From Parietaria judaica (lineage: Eukaryota > Streptophyta > Magnoliopsida > Rosales > Urticaceae): a DNA stretch of 64,000 nt. This document shows positions 34,991-47,728 of this stretch, in pieces. A program made the position numbers and the translations under genes. Below the pieces are notes generated by a model that did not search any database, was not told the DNA's origin, and worked only from the letters and a program-made list of their open reading frames with translations. Where the stretch lies: NCBI GenBank assembly GCA_954871525.1, contig OX940868.1, positions 20,703,056-20,767,055 on the forward strand, written 5' to 3'. The stretch's first letter is position 1, and each line of letters starts with the position of its first letter.

Positions 34991-35861
34991 TTAAATTTTA
35001 TTTATAGTTTTTTGTATATATGTTTACAGTTTTAAGGTAATAAATTTGATTTTTGTAAATGATTTTACAATATTTTGAAGTGATAATTTCTCTTAGAGGG
35101 GCAATATTTTTGTAAATGGATTTACACACTTTTCGTAAATGTTTTTACACTTTTTTGAGTTATTTTACACGAATTTGCATTTGTGGATATGTATATGAAA
35201 TTTCAAAATCGTGTCAACAAATTTACGTAAAATGAGGCAAAACAAAAACAAAGTTTGGTAAATAAATTTATATAAAATGAGGCAAAACGAAAAACCAAGT
35301 TTTGTAAACAGATTTACATCAAATGAGGCAAAACAAAAACCAATTTTCGTAAACAAATTTACATAAATTTAAGCAAACGAAAATCAAGTTTGATAAATAA
35401 AAATTTGAAATAAATACTAATTAATAGGAAAATAAATTTTAGATTTTAATCGTTAAAATTAAATGTAAACTAAAATCAAGTTTCATAAATTAAACGTGAT
35501 TTATTAGAGCTTATAAAAAAATTGCTAATTAATAGGAGAGATTTGTTTTTAATTTATTTAGTTTGCTACATTTAAGGAAAAAATTTACTTCTTATTTTAA
35601 TTAAAAAAACAAATTATTATTAAATGAGATTTAAAAATTAGAAGGAAAATTTAGTTCATATTTCAATTTGTTGGTGATTATGATTTCCATAATTAAAAAT
35701 GAGCATTTTTTTTTAACCTTGAACCACAAATGAACATTTGCCTCATTTACCAAAAAATAAATACATTTGTTGTATTTCGTTGAAATCTTCAAGGGAATAT
35801 TTCTTCTTGTGAACTGGCTAAAGACCAAAGTATAATGTTTAGCTCTATTAAGTTGTCTGCA
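34991..35861. other. AT-rich noncoding stretch with short repeats
   Basis: GTAAA(C/T)AAATTTACATAAAATGAGGCAAAAC-type motifs recur about four times between 35200 and 35375 (period near 60 bp). No gene is seen. Confidence 0.5.
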
Positions 35862-36300
35862 TACCTATTCTGGTGAGGAATAAAAAATATATGAAACCCA
35901 GACTAAAGCTTAGAAGTAAAGAATGTATCTAAAAAATTTGTGAGAGATAAATCGATCAAAGACCGATTAGGGATCAGAGTGCTCTAGTTTATTGTTGGCG
36001 AAAAGAGTTGGTACAGGCCCAATCGGCGGTAGAGAGAGTGTTCCGAGAGACTCTCGTGCAAGCAACCGGAGAGTATTCCGAGAGACGCTCGTGCGAGGAA
36101 CCGGAATTAAAAGAAATGAATCGCCGAGTATTTCGAGAGAAAATGAGAATGGATCGGTTTGACGAAATGAGGGTGAAGAAGAAGTTGTTTATAGGATTTG
36201 ACAAGAGGGTTAGTTGTAAATTTTGAGTGTAAAATTTAAAATATTTGAGGCGAGTGAGCAACAATCAAGGGTTTAGATTGTAATATTATTTAATTTATAA
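35862..36300. repeat. Dispersed repeat R1 (copy 1) with 35-bp tandem units
   Basis: GAGAGTGTTCCGAGAGAC (36034) and GAGAGTATTCCGAGAGAC (36069) start two 35-bp tandem units, with a third decayed unit after them. The upstream part (GGAATAAAAAATATATGAAACCCAGACTAAAGCTTA) matches the start of a second copy near 39670. Element class is unknown. Confidence 0.55.
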
Positions 36301-36932
36301 GAGGAGAAAAATAATAAAAGAGCAGTAGATTTTCAAAGAGTGGGGGAATAAACTAGTGGGGTTAACTTGGGTCAAATTTAGTTAATAGAAGTAATAAATG
36401 AATATCTCGAAAGAAAAAACAAATAACCACCCTACCAGCACGTGGTGTCTATCGCGGGTGCCCCTGCAACGCCAACCTTTCCGTCATGTAGCCCGGAGAT
36501 TACCTGCGCGTCGTGAAACGTCACACATCTGCGGTGGGAAGGGCAGAGTCGTATCGCCAGCGTAAGAAGTCGTTTTTTAAAGTTTCATGTAGTTTCCAAA
36601 TTTAATTTTGTTTTGTGAGATCTGTAATAAGAAATATTGTCGTTTCTGAGCTCTGTTTAAATTGGATGTTGTTTCAGTTAACATTCATTTAATATTACAT
36701 GTCTTTTAAATAATATCTTTGTCGTTTATATTGATTCGGTTATGTAAATAATATAACCAACTATTGCTCCTTCATATTGTTTTATTTTATAAGATAAGCT
36801 AAAATTATTTTTACATTCACATAAAACCGTGAACATTATCCGTCGATCAACATTCTTATAGAATATGTCAAAAAAAAAAAAATTCTTATACAACATATAT
36901 GTGATCGCCCATCACAATATATTCATAAGTAT
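36301..36932. other. Noncoding; a GC-richer patch at 36420-36560
   Basis: 36420-36560 stands out for base composition. It contains a CACGTG G-box near 36439 and a possible 5' splice site (CCAGC|GTAAGAAG) near 36560. It could be the promoter or untranslated first exon of a gene lost downstream. I recognise no coding sequence. Confidence 0.25.
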
Positions 36933-37639
36933 TGTTGAGGTACGATTTCGTCCACGTCAACGTACATGGATACGACGAAATCTATCTCCGTCGTTTATGA
37001 ATTTAGGCCTAAATTAAATAAGCCCAATGATAGCAAAAGAGTCATTGACCAAGTCAAAGGGGCCAGCCACAAAAGGAGTCAACAATCAAAAGGAAGTAGC
37101 ACGACGAGGATAGGTGACGAATATGCCTGTTAACAAAAATGTTGCACTTAAACATAACCTCGTCGATGAGGTCTCATTGACGAAACCTTGTCACCACAAG
37201 AAGACCGAGAAAAGCAAAGGACTAAAGACAGCGATGAAGCATTATCTTGCGATGAGATCAACAAATAGACGAGGAGGAGCAATCTGTACAGCACGAGCAA
37301 TGCCTTAGGGGTGACGACGACATTTACGCCCACAATTGTTGCCAAGCAATTAAGGCAATTATGAGGGGATCAAATGTTTGTAACCGACCATTTATGAGGT
37401 CGAATCTCAATTATTAAACTTTATAAATAGTAAGCTAAACAATGTGAAAAGGGACCGAAAATCCTTGACAAGAAATACGATATTCTCACACCAAATTCTC
37501 AAAGTGTCTCATTCCTTTACGAACCCATTTTTGCCCACGTGTTTTGGTTTAACGGAAAGACCCGAGCTTTGAGGTAACTTAAAAACAAAATTACCCCGAT
37601 CGTGATTCCATGACTGCAGATGTGATTTTTTGCCTCAAC
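36933..37639 (+). mobile_element. Candidate solo LTR (about 707 bp)
   Basis: The left end reads TGTTGAGGTACG and the right end TGCCTCAAC, so TGTTGAGG/CCTCAAC form short inverted termini as in LTRs. A TATAAATA box lies near 37421, followed by TCTCACACC and CTCATTCC sequence like a transcribed R-U5. GACGAGG/CGTCG motifs recur. No identical 5-bp flanks and no internal coding or partner LTR were found in the window. Confidence 0.42.
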
Positions 37640-38545
37640 GGTTATTATTTTATAAAAATCCTTTCACAACTCTAATGTCATTAAATCTCAATCAAATTTG
37701 GGATATATGCTGTTCATTCATCTAAATTATAATGATAACGTTTGATCACTTTTTTCTTTCTTTTTTTTAGATAAAGTTAATTTGTACTAATTTGTTAATT
37801 CTTTGAAGTTTGAAATTTTTTGTTGTTAAACGTAATGTAGATTTCAAAATATTAAGATGCCTATGGGAAGACGACAAATGATAAAACTAAGCTTGTAATT
37901 ATATATTTCAGCAAAGGCATAAAATCATTCCGCGGACGCGTGCGTGGTGCACATATGTTAGAGTGGGCAATTAATGATAAATTATTCAAGAACTTTCCAA
38001 AAATTCGATCAATAAAGAAATTAAATAAAAGGTCTATAACGTAAGTATTTAATATTTTAACTTTTATATTGAAATGGTCAAAGTTTTAAATAACTACTAT
38101 TATGCTAAAAAAAATTATATAAAATTATGTCAAAATTTTTATTAAATAAACAGAATTTAATAGTAAGTTGATGAAATTTTAAAGAAAAATAACATTGTAG
38201 ACCATGAGAATTTTGATCAAGAAAAAAGCATTACATATATTACTATAAATAATACTTATGCCGTTATTAACTTAAAAACCAAAAATATTTAAAAAATCAA
38301 TGTTAAATATTCATTCTTTGGTTTAGCCGAACAAAATATTAATATTTTTCTCTCACGTTATACATATGTTTTTTTTTTTTTTTTGCAATTGTTAAGTACC
38401 TGTCTAACGTAAGAAAAAATATTAGTATTTTACTCAGTTAAAACAAAATATACGTATTTAACTTTAGTTTTTCAATTCTTCAAAAAAAAAATAGTTTTTC
38501 AAATAGTATAATAGTGAATCACAATTCATGATCGTGATAGGTTAC
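37640..38545. other. AT-rich intergenic stretch
   Basis: Nothing recognised apart from an isolated GC-rich patch CCGCGGACGCGTGCGTGG near 37930. Confidence 0.45.
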
Positions 38546-38683
38546 ACCTAACTTATAATATAATATCTCTGCTCTTCTTTTTAAAAGCAATAACTACTAA
38601 AAATAGTATAATAGTAGGAATACATAAAAATAAAAATAAAAATAAAAAACCTTCAACCTACACACTAAGATTGCCTATATAAG
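38546..38683 (+). promoter_or_regulatory. DIR promoter: AC-type motif and TATA box
   Basis: GGTTACACCTAAC holds ACCTAAC at 38546-38552, 203 bp before the ATG. CCTATATAAGCCCTAAG gives a TATATAAG box at 38676-38683. The spacing matches the disrupted DIR at 28 kb almost exactly. Confidence 0.62.
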
Positions 38684-38748
38684 CCCTAAGTTCTGATTCA
38701 TTGGCAAAACACACCAAGCCCATATAGAGAAAGATAAAGCTCCTGAAA

Positions 38749-39318
38749 ATGAGAACTCATTCAGCAAAACAAGCTTCATTTTTCATCCTCTTCCTTCTAG
38801 CCATGACGTCACTTTCCGGTCCCGTCACATCTTCGAAGATAAAGACTCCCAAGCGGCGGAGAACGCCATGCAAGCAGATGACTCTCTACCTCCACGACAT
38901 TATCTTCAACGGCCACAACGGTGCCGATGCCACATCCGCCACGGTGGTGAACGAGACGAAACTTGGGAACTATTCTTTCGGAAAGATGTTCGTTTTGGAC
39001 GATAAGATGACCTACGGCCCCGATATCCATTCAAAGGCCGTGGCTAGAGCGCAGGGGTTATACTTCAACGACGTGAAAACGGAGTACGTGGCGTGGTTCG
39101 CCTTCACGGTCGTCTTCAACTCAACCGAGCACGTGGGCTCCATTAGCATCCTCGGCGCCGATCCTTTGAATCCGCCCACCCGGGAGCTCTCCGTCGTTGG
39201 AGGCACCGGAGATTTCTTCATGGTCCGAGGCGTTGCCACGATTTCCACCGACACCGTCATTATGGCAACAAATTATTACCGCCTCAAGGTGGACATCAAG
39301 TTGTACGAATGCTACTAA
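38749..39318 (+). CDS. DIR: Dirigent protein (189 aa)
   Basis: This is a secreted dirigent-domain protein, a noncatalytic guide that binds phenoxy radicals (classically from coniferyl alcohol) and sets the stereochemistry of their coupling. Residues 1 to about 28 form a signal peptide (MRTHSAKQASFFILFLLAM). The mature eight-stranded barrel begins after the basic stretch KTPKRRR. Conserved features are Cys41 and Cys188 (expected disulfide), LYLHD (Asp50), ARAQG (100-103), GADP (Asp138), [14 protein letters not shown] with Arg145, and the terminal YECY. N-glycosylation sites are likely at Asn68 (NET) and Asn124 (NST). The length is normal and there is no intron, as is usual for DIR-a members. 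It is most like the 42.3-kb copy (both end [20 protein letters not shown]). The M158-V-R-G here replaces the M-A-R-G seen in its neighbours. Substrate and product cannot be read from sequence alone. Confidence 0.95.
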   Translation: MRTHSAKQASFFILFLLAMTSLSGPVTSSKIKTPKRRRTPCKQMTLYLHDIIFNGHNGADATSATVVNETKLGNYSFGKMFVLDDKMTYGPDIHSKAVARAQGLYFNDVKTEYVAWFAFTVVFNSTEHVGSISILGADPLNPPTRELSVVGGTGDFFMVRGVATISTDTVIMATNYYRLKVDIKLYECY

Positions 39319-40238
39319 AAACGGAGAATATCTGATTGAGTATTTGAATTAATATATCTTTTTAAAATATAAGTGTGGAGTTTTCTTGTTTTTGTTTCCG
39401 AGTCTTTTCTTTTATGAATTTTTTTTCTTTCTTTCTAATTGACGTATCTCCAGTAATTAATATATATATAATTAATGTATATTTTGTTCATGAATTTTCA
39501 CGTTTTCAATGTATTATTTATTTTTGTTAACTTCCAAAGTAAATATAATGTCTAGTTTTGTTATGAGTTGGCAAAAGAGCATTCTCTATTGTCTCTACAC
39601 GCTAGAGTTAAACATATATGAAAATATATTTTTTTAGTGGATTTTTTTTCTTTTTGATACGTTGAGATAGTCTGATATCAGGAATAAAAATAAAATAAAA
39701 CCCAAACTAAAGTTTATAGAGAGTAAAAGATTGAGATGAAAATAATGTCTAAACAATAACATAAACTAAGTTTGATAAATATTTAGAACAAAGACATATT
39801 AATTAGGATAAGGGTCCCTCAAAAAAAAATGATAAGGGAACTCTAGCCCAATCGATAGACGAGCGTTTTGAGAGCGCTCGCGTATGAACTTCGAGAAGGC
39901 GTGTTCGGAAATGCGTTACCTGGATGTCGGAATCAAACATACTACGTAAGTTCTGGAAAATAGCTAGCTAGAAGGAGAAGGGCAAGCCATACAAAATACT
40001 TGGTTTCAAAGTATTCTTTATTAAACTAGTCTTGTAGATATATGTTACACAGCAAAGGCAGAAAATAAGTCAAAAAAATTTGCAAAAAAGTTCCGAAGAT
40101 GAAAAAAAAAAAGTTATATAAAAATGGAAACAATATGATTACTCAACCATAAATCAGCGTGGGGATTTTTGCATATATTTTAATTTTGATCTTATCTTAT
40201 CAATAAACACTAGAATCTGCATGTCGTTGTTAGGTCAC

Positions 40239-40295
<57 letters not shown>

Positions 40296-41762
40296 TTCTG
40301 TCATATATTTTACTCTTTTTTTTTTTTTTAATTAATGGCCGCTGGAGATCGCTGAGATAGTGACTCCACCACAAATATATAAATAGAATCCTCACATGTA
40401 ATTAGATATATTTTACTTATTAATCTTTTTAAATGAGATGTAAAATTAGATATTAGAACATGTACAAAATGAATTGTTGTTAAATAATGATTGTTAGTAT
40501 ATGGAATGCTTTATTCATGCATGTATGAAAAAAGAAAAATCTATGATAAACTTCACTTATATTTGTTGAGGAGCTTGTAATGTCTACCTATAATTCACCT
40601 ACATTAATGATTATCTTAATTTATAAAAGTACACTTGTTAATTGTCATATATATATATATATATATATATAACGTATCAATGACGCATCAAGCACATCAT
40701 ATTAATACATTTCACGTGCTTGCATAATCATTTTGATCAGTATAAGTGATCACTTTGCTTGCAACTTAATAGAACTTTATAATATTTGAATTTGAGTGCT
40801 CATTTCCTAACTTACGTTGCCTGCAATTCGTCTTAATGTAATATAAGAAAATAGGAGCAAAGTACCCAAGTGGTACTTAACTATACTTGCGGACAGACAG
40901 GACCCACCTTTTACTGGCTTAGCCAAACTTTTATTTCATGCAAAATTATATAGTATATTTCAATCGATTCCAGATACGTAAACAAACAAAAATTATAAAC
41001 AACTATATTAAACCGACTATTAGACATATGAATAAATAATATTACTTTTCAAAGAATAGTAGAATATATTTATCGAGTCAAGAAGGTAGAAAGAACAAGA
41101 AGAGTATAATCAAATCTGGAATAATATTTTTTATTTGAAGTGAGAGACTCACTGGTGCACATGTAGTTTCGTCATTGCCGCCTTGCCTTTGGTACGGGCC
41201 GCAAAACAACTACTTTGGGCCTTCAAATTTATTGGGTTTTTTTACTACATAATTTTCTAAACAAAAAACAATATTTTTAAATACTTAAATGTCGTAGAAA
41301 CTTACTTTGCTGAGATTGAACACAGCTGATGATCAAGGTCAGCCTTGTTCGACGGGCACTATGGTTCCTTTTTATAGTGAAACAAGGTTCCAAGTTCAGT
41401 AAAATAGTATCCGCGTTCAACACCGCCTAATTTCTTTTAAAAACGTTAATAAAATTAGAGAGACTCAATAAATATTTAAAATAAATGATAAAAAGACTTA
41501 AAACTAAAGTAAAATTGCATGTAGGTGACAGTACTCCATTAACATCGTAAATAATAGAGACTGAAAGGTCAGCTAATACTTTTTTTTCTTCGTAAAACTA
41601 GATTGAACATGTTTTTCTCAAACTTCTGTACTTTTTTCACTGTAAAAAAAAAAATAAAAAAATAAAAACTGAGTACATGTAAGAGGAGTTCATTATAACA
41701 TTGGTACATGTGTCGTTGTTATTCCTAAAATGTATATAGTTTCTCACTGTTTTTCTATCTAA
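39319..41762. other. Intergenic stretch with repeat R1 copy 2 and AT microsatellites
   Basis: Near 39670-39960 lies a second copy of repeat R1 (GGAATAAAAATAAAATAAAACCCAAACTAAAGTTTA, then CCCAATCGATAGACGAGCGTTTTGAGAGCGCTCGCG). (AT)n runs are at about 40244-40292 and 40648-40671. Near 40840-40930 is a piece (CAAAGTACCCAAGTGGTACTTAACTATACTTG) loosely like the ends of MITE family M1. No gene is seen. Confidence 0.5.
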
Positions 41763-41763
41763 A

Positions 41764-41816
<53 letters not shown>
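41763..41816. repeat. (ATT)n microsatellite
   Basis: An uninterrupted ATT run of about 54 bp, in a partly duplicated promoter segment of the 42.3-kb DIR gene. Confidence 0.92.
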
Positions 41817-41818
<2 letters not shown>

Positions 41819-42029
41819 AAATTCGATGTCAATAAAAAAATAAAAAAATAAAAATCACGAAGATCAATTAGGATATGTTACGACCCAACTTCTCAGTTCT
41901 CACTGCTTTCCATTCTAATAATAATAAATTAATAATAATAATATTATAAATATTATTATTATTATAATGATGATGATGTTAAAGTCAAACGATGTCTATG
42001 TAAAAAAATCAATCACGATGATTTGTTAC

Positions 42030-42059
42030 ACCTAACATTCAATCTGTAGTTTCAAATTC

Positions 42060-42147
<88 letters not shown>

Positions 42148-42257
42148 ATAAATGTAAAATATAACGAGCTTGAGGAAAACAATAATCAGTGGTAATTGAA
42201 GAGAAAATTAAACAAAATACAAACTCTACCACCCCGTTAAAACTGCCTATTTATAAA
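42030..42257 (+). promoter_or_regulatory. DIR promoter: AC-type motif and TATA box, split by a microsatellite
   Basis: TTGTTACACCTAAC holds ACCTAAC at 42030-42036. TATAAA lies at 42252-42257. The spacing to the ATG (302 bp) is about 100 bp longer than in sister genes because an (AAT)n(ATT)n tract sits between. A decayed extra copy of the upstream block (GATATGTTACGACCCAAC) lies near 41873-41890. Confidence 0.6.
42058..42146. repeat. Palindromic (AAT)n(ATT)n microsatellite
   Basis: About 15 AAT units are followed directly by about 14 ATT units. Together they form a long perfect inverted repeat that could extrude as a hairpin. It lies between the AC-type motif and the TATA box of a DIR gene. 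Confidence 0.93.
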
Positions 42258-42331
42258 CTCTAACATGGCTCATTTGCAAAACAAACCAAGCTCATATTGA
42301 AACACATACACACATAGAGAAGGTCCTCAAA

Positions 42332-42901
42332 ATGAGAACTCCTTCAGCAAAACAAGCTTCATTGTTCCTCCTCTTCCTTCTGGCCGTGACGTCACTTTCC
42401 GATCCCGTCACGTCATCGAAGATGAAGGTTCCCAAACGGCGGAGAGCACCGTGCAAGCAGATGTCTCTCTACCTCCACGACGTTATCTTCAACGGCCACA
42501 ACGGTGTCGATGCCACATCCGCCGTGGTGGTGAACGAGACGAAGCTTGGGAACTTTTCTTTCGGAAAGATGTTCGTCCAAGACGATAAAATGACGTACCA
42601 CCCCGATATCCACTCAGAGGCCGTGGCTAGAGCCCAGGGGTTCTACTTCAACGACGTGAAAACCGAGTATGTGGCGTGGTTTGCCTTCACGGTCGTCTTC
42701 AACTCCACCGAGCACAAGGGCTCCATCAGCATCCTCGGGGCCGATCCTTTGAATCCACCCACCAGAGAACTCTCCGTCGTAGGAGGCACCGGGGATTTCT
42801 TCATGGCCCGAGGCATCGCCACGATCTCCACGGACACTGTCATTATGGCTACCAATTATTACCGCCTCAAAGTGGACATCAAGTTGTACGAATGCTACTA
42901 A
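42332..42901 (+). CDS. DIR: Dirigent protein (189 aa)
   Basis: This is a close paralogue of the 38.7-kb gene, residue for residue alignable without gaps. It has a signal peptide ([19 protein letters not shown]) and the basic linker KVPKRRRAPCKQ. Asp50 is in LYLHD, Asp138 in GADP, Arg145 in [18 protein letters not shown], and Cys41 and Cys188 are present. Differences cluster in the loop MFVQDDKMTYHPDIHSEAV, against MFVLDDKMTYGPDIHSKAV in the 38.7-kb copy. Such loop changes near the pocket entrance could alter substrate fit; this is an inference. It is intronless with a complete reading frame. An apoplastic role in phenoxy-radical coupling is inferred from the family. Confidence 0.95.
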   Translation: MRTPSAKQASLFLLFLLAVTSLSDPVTSSKMKVPKRRRAPCKQMSLYLHDVIFNGHNGVDATSAVVVNETKLGNFSFGKMFVQDDKMTYHPDIHSEAVARAQGFYFNDVKTEYVAWFAFTVVFNSTEHKGSISILGADPLNPPTRELSVVGGTGDFFMARGIATISTDTVIMATNYYRLKVDIKLYECY

Positions 42902-43296
42902 TAAGAAGCAAGCGAATATTTAGTTATTGAGAACTTGAATTAATAAGAGGAAGAATATTTAATTATAGAGTATTTGAATTAGTATTCTTTCTGATGCTCG
43001 GGATCTATGAGCTCTCTTTCTTTCTAAATTAATGACATATTTCAAGTTATAAATATATATACATATATATTGTACTATGTTCATGGAATTTTTCACGTTT
43101 TCAATGTGTAATTTCATTTTGTGAACTTACAAAGTATAATTTCTAGTTTTGTTATGAGACCACTCTCTATTGTCTCATGAGATATTAAAAAAAAAAAAAA
43201 ACTGAGTCTATGAGAGTTCATTATAACATTGGTACATTTAATTGTTACAATTATTTCCTAAAATTAACACAATCATGAATCACGATGATATGTTAC

Positions 43297-43449
43297 ACCT
43301 AATAACTTATTCGATCAATAGTTTCTCAGCACTACTCTTCTTATTAAAAGCAATAATAAGATTATTAGTACATTGCAATTCGCAATTTGCAAGTGGTAAA
43401 ATAAAATAATAAAAAATCTACCACCCCACTAAGAGTGCCTATATATAAA
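43297..43449 (+). promoter_or_regulatory. DIR promoter: variant AC-type motif and TATA box
   Basis: TGTTACACCTAAT (ACCTAAT at 43297-43303) replaces ACCTAAC, 231 bp before the ATG. TATATAAACCCTAA (TATATAAA at 43442-43449) is 79 bp before the ATG. The block GATATGTTACACCTAA is shared with the other DIR promoters. Confidence 0.55.
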
Positions 43450-43458
43450 CCCTAATGA

Positions 43459-44094
<636 letters not shown>

Positions 44095-44180
44095 AAAGAA
44101 ATGTTGTCTATTTGAGCTGGTATCTTTTAGATCAACATACAAATAACCGGAAAAAAAGAGTATGTTGTAGTTATTATTCG

Positions 44181-44660
44181 GGTTATTAGCGGCAAAATAC
44201 TCAAGTTGTTTAGCAATAAGGCGGCATAAAGCCAATTCAAAAAACTTTGAAAAAAGTACTCAAGTTCATGTTTTATAGTGGATCGGTATGACCTTATCCA
44301 TTCTTCAATTAATTATTTTACTATTTCTGTCACTGATAATGTCGCAAAAAAAACAAAACAAAAAAACAAATAAATAAACTCAAACGATCAAACCCGTGAA
44401 CATCAAAATAAACATAGATGTAACACAAATTCTTTGAACATAAACAAGAAATTTCTTCTTTTTTTTTTCGTTTTCTTTTTCACTTTATATCTTGAATTCT
44501 TAGTTCATCTCCTCAATAGCATCGAGATTTGCATTGTTGACGTCATTCTTAACTAAAATAGTAAAAAATTAATGGAAAAATAGATGAAGTCTATCGATCC
44601 GTAAAAAATGATGAACTTAGGTATACATAACTTGACTTTGTATACTTTTTGCTGAAAAAC
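44181..44660. mobile_element. MITE with long inverted repeats (family M1, copy 2)
   Basis: The left end GGTTATTAGCGGCAAAATAC and a diverged right end (TTTTTGCTGAAAAAC) form imperfect inverted repeats. Inner blocks (GGATCGGTATGACCTTATCCATT; TTTTACTAT; TGACGTCATTCTTAAC) are found in opposite orientation on the two sides. It shares these blocks with 33814-34301, so both belong to one family. Target duplication is not clear. Confidence 0.65.
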
Positions 44661-44748
44661 AAAACGATGCATACATAGTTACATACTACTCCTATAAATC
44701 TGAAAAACAAAACGATGCATACATAGTTACATACTACTCCTATAAATC
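44653..44748. repeat. Perfect 48-bp tandem duplication
   Basis: The unit TGAAAAACAAAACGATGCAT...CCTATAAATC occurs at 44653-44700 and again, identical, at 44701-44748. It overlaps the right end of the M1 MITE. Confidence 0.95.
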
Positions 44749-45753
44749 TAATTTCATATATATTTTAAGGTAAATATTTCTAACTATTTATTTGTCTTCC
44801 TAATTATTTCAAGTTGTTAGTTTAATATTTTTTTAATTTTTACTTTTGGTAAGGACGTTTACAAAACATACACGAAAGACAATCATAGGTTTCATACACG
44901 TACGAGTGTTTTCTTTTTTCATTAATAATGGACTTGATTGAGTGATGGTAGGTACTTAATTTGTCTATATACGGACAGTTAAGCAATGAAAAGACTTTAA
45001 TGTGTAAGATTAGCATAGCTTAAAAGAGCAGACGAAAGTTTTGACCACCAATTATTATTTTAATTAAAAGAAATTAAGAACATTAGTCGCATGTGCAAAT
45101 GGATTATATTATAATATTAGTATAATCAAAGAATATTCTTAGGAAAATATGTAGTCTCAATTGATCTTTTGAGTGAAGACTGAAGGGCAAGAAAAGATCC
45201 GTCTCGTCTGAATAAAGAAATATACTAACGAACATCTTTAAAATTGCGGGTACGAAAGTACAAGAATATCAAAATTCTAAATGTCGAAATTGACGCCATT
45301 TTGATCCTTTTATTCTACGAACATGTTGCATGTCAAAGGAAATATCTATGAAATAGTAGAAAAAAGAAAAAAAAGCAAGCCGATGTTGTAAATGCCGCCC
45401 AAATTTTACGGGCATGTCGCATGCCGACGGAAAATTAAGTCAGCAAAATAATTTTGAATATTTCAAAGAAAAAAATTATATAGGTCTAACATTATATATG
45501 TCTAAAATTACTTATTTATCACCATAAGTGAAATATATTTTATGGTATCTGAAGAGGCTCAAAATAATTTTCTTGGTTCACTTGTGTCAATGAAATATAT
45601 TTTCTAAAAAAATTCTGATATGAGTAATTGTTTTAAAAGTTTTTTTAAACGCAGGAGTGAAGACAAATTACGTTGATTTTTTTTTTACTGGAAATTATTT
45701 TGAAAAACTTGTCTACTATAGTCATCAGTTTGAGAGAATGGTCGGGACATTAC

Positions 45754-45809
<56 letters not shown>

Positions 45810-46236
45810 TTGAAAATGAGTGATTTTATTGGCGCGGATTGAGCGTATTAATTCAAGTTATACATTTTGCAATCCAAAAAAAAAAAAAAAAAAAAACAGA
45901 TCAAGTTAATTTTATCAAAGATAAACCAAAGTTTTTATTGCTAATTTTTTTTTTTTTTAATAACTACAACGATATAATTAGTTCTGATTTAACGTTCGTG
46001 CATGGTAAATATACCGCGCGTAATACTTGAATATTCATTCAATTGACTTTACTTAGGTTGTATAAAGGAGAACACTTTTCAGTTAAATATGCTTGTATAG
46101 TTACTGCATAGATCAAAGTATTAAAAACATTAATAAATTACGTACTACTCGTACCATATGCTTTAATTCAAATAAATTAGGTGAACTATTTCAACTCAAA
46201 ATAAGGAATATTGTACCTAATTCTACAATCCTGTCA

Positions 46237-46273
<37 letters not shown>

Positions 46274-47662
46274 CATAAAAAATAAATCCTTGATATATTT
46301 TTATTTAAATTTTTGTTACATTATCTAGGGCCTTGGATCTCATTCTTTGACAAATTGCTACATGCCAATGTAGAAGATATTGAATTTGACCAAGAATTTC
46401 CAATGATTCATCAAATTTGAATATAAAAGAAACGTAACATGTTGATGATTAGTGTAAGCAATAATATAATTTACGGTTCTGGTTTATTTTAATATGATTT
46501 TTAGAGTTGAATTAATTTTAATATTAATTCGGTAAGGTAAACGGCCTAATAAAGTAATATGTACTGCTTGAAATATGCACCTCACTAAACTTATTCTCAT
46601 ATATATATATATATATAAGCTTATTCTTACACACACATATAATATTATATATATATATATATAATATTTTGGTATGAATTTCAGCTCTCATTTACTATTA
46701 AAAAAAATTGAATCGAGGTATTTTGGAGTCCGCATTATTAGAAGTACTAGAGCATTCTTGCTCTTGATTCATCTTGAACACAATGCTCTGATTTTTAATT
46801 TCTTTCGAATTAAAATTTTCTTAGCTTCGAACTCACTCAAATTTAGTAAAAAAAACTGAATTAAAATTAATCTACAACATTACCTTATGACTAGATCTCC
46901 ATTGGGACTAGTTTATTATAATGGAGTCTTTTCCTTGAGAAAAGAAAGGCACTCGAGTCTTTTTAATTTTGAATTATTCATATTATTAGCCACAAAATTA
47001 AACTTCTTATTTTTCCTAAAGAAAAAAGCAATTTGAGATATATATATATTTATGTACCACCGAACTTTGGCACTAACACTCTCATGTGTTAAAAATATGA
47101 AAAATACTTTGGCATTCTAAATAGAAAGGGTGTTATCAGATAAGTCATTAAGAGTTTCCGCAACTAGCTAAAAAGAACAACGTTTTGAACTTCACCAACC
47201 ATATCTGTATATATATAATGAAATGCGTGCATTGATGTTGATACTAATTAAAATTTGGAGCATAATTCATGAAAAAGTGAAAATGATATCAACACCTAAC
47301 TCCACCAAACACTTCGGACAGAGTGTAAAGCTATTATCAATATGAGAAATTGGATATTGGGATTGGACCACACTCCACTATAATTAGTTTTTTCTATCTT
47401 ACAACATGGAGAAAATTATAAAATATATGCAAATAGATCATGTACTCTAATTATAGCATATTTTAAAAAATATATGTTAAGGTATTAAATTTCTTGAATA
47501 TCCATCGGCATGTTCATCAAAAAAAAATATTCGAAGATATGCCAAACGATATATCTATCGGCATACCCATCGATTTACCTATGAGATACCTATCGACAAG
47601 TGATATATCCGTAAAACGAAAAGTTCAAAACGACATCGGCAAGCGGTATTTAAAACCTTGGC

Positions 47663-47728
<66 letters not shown>

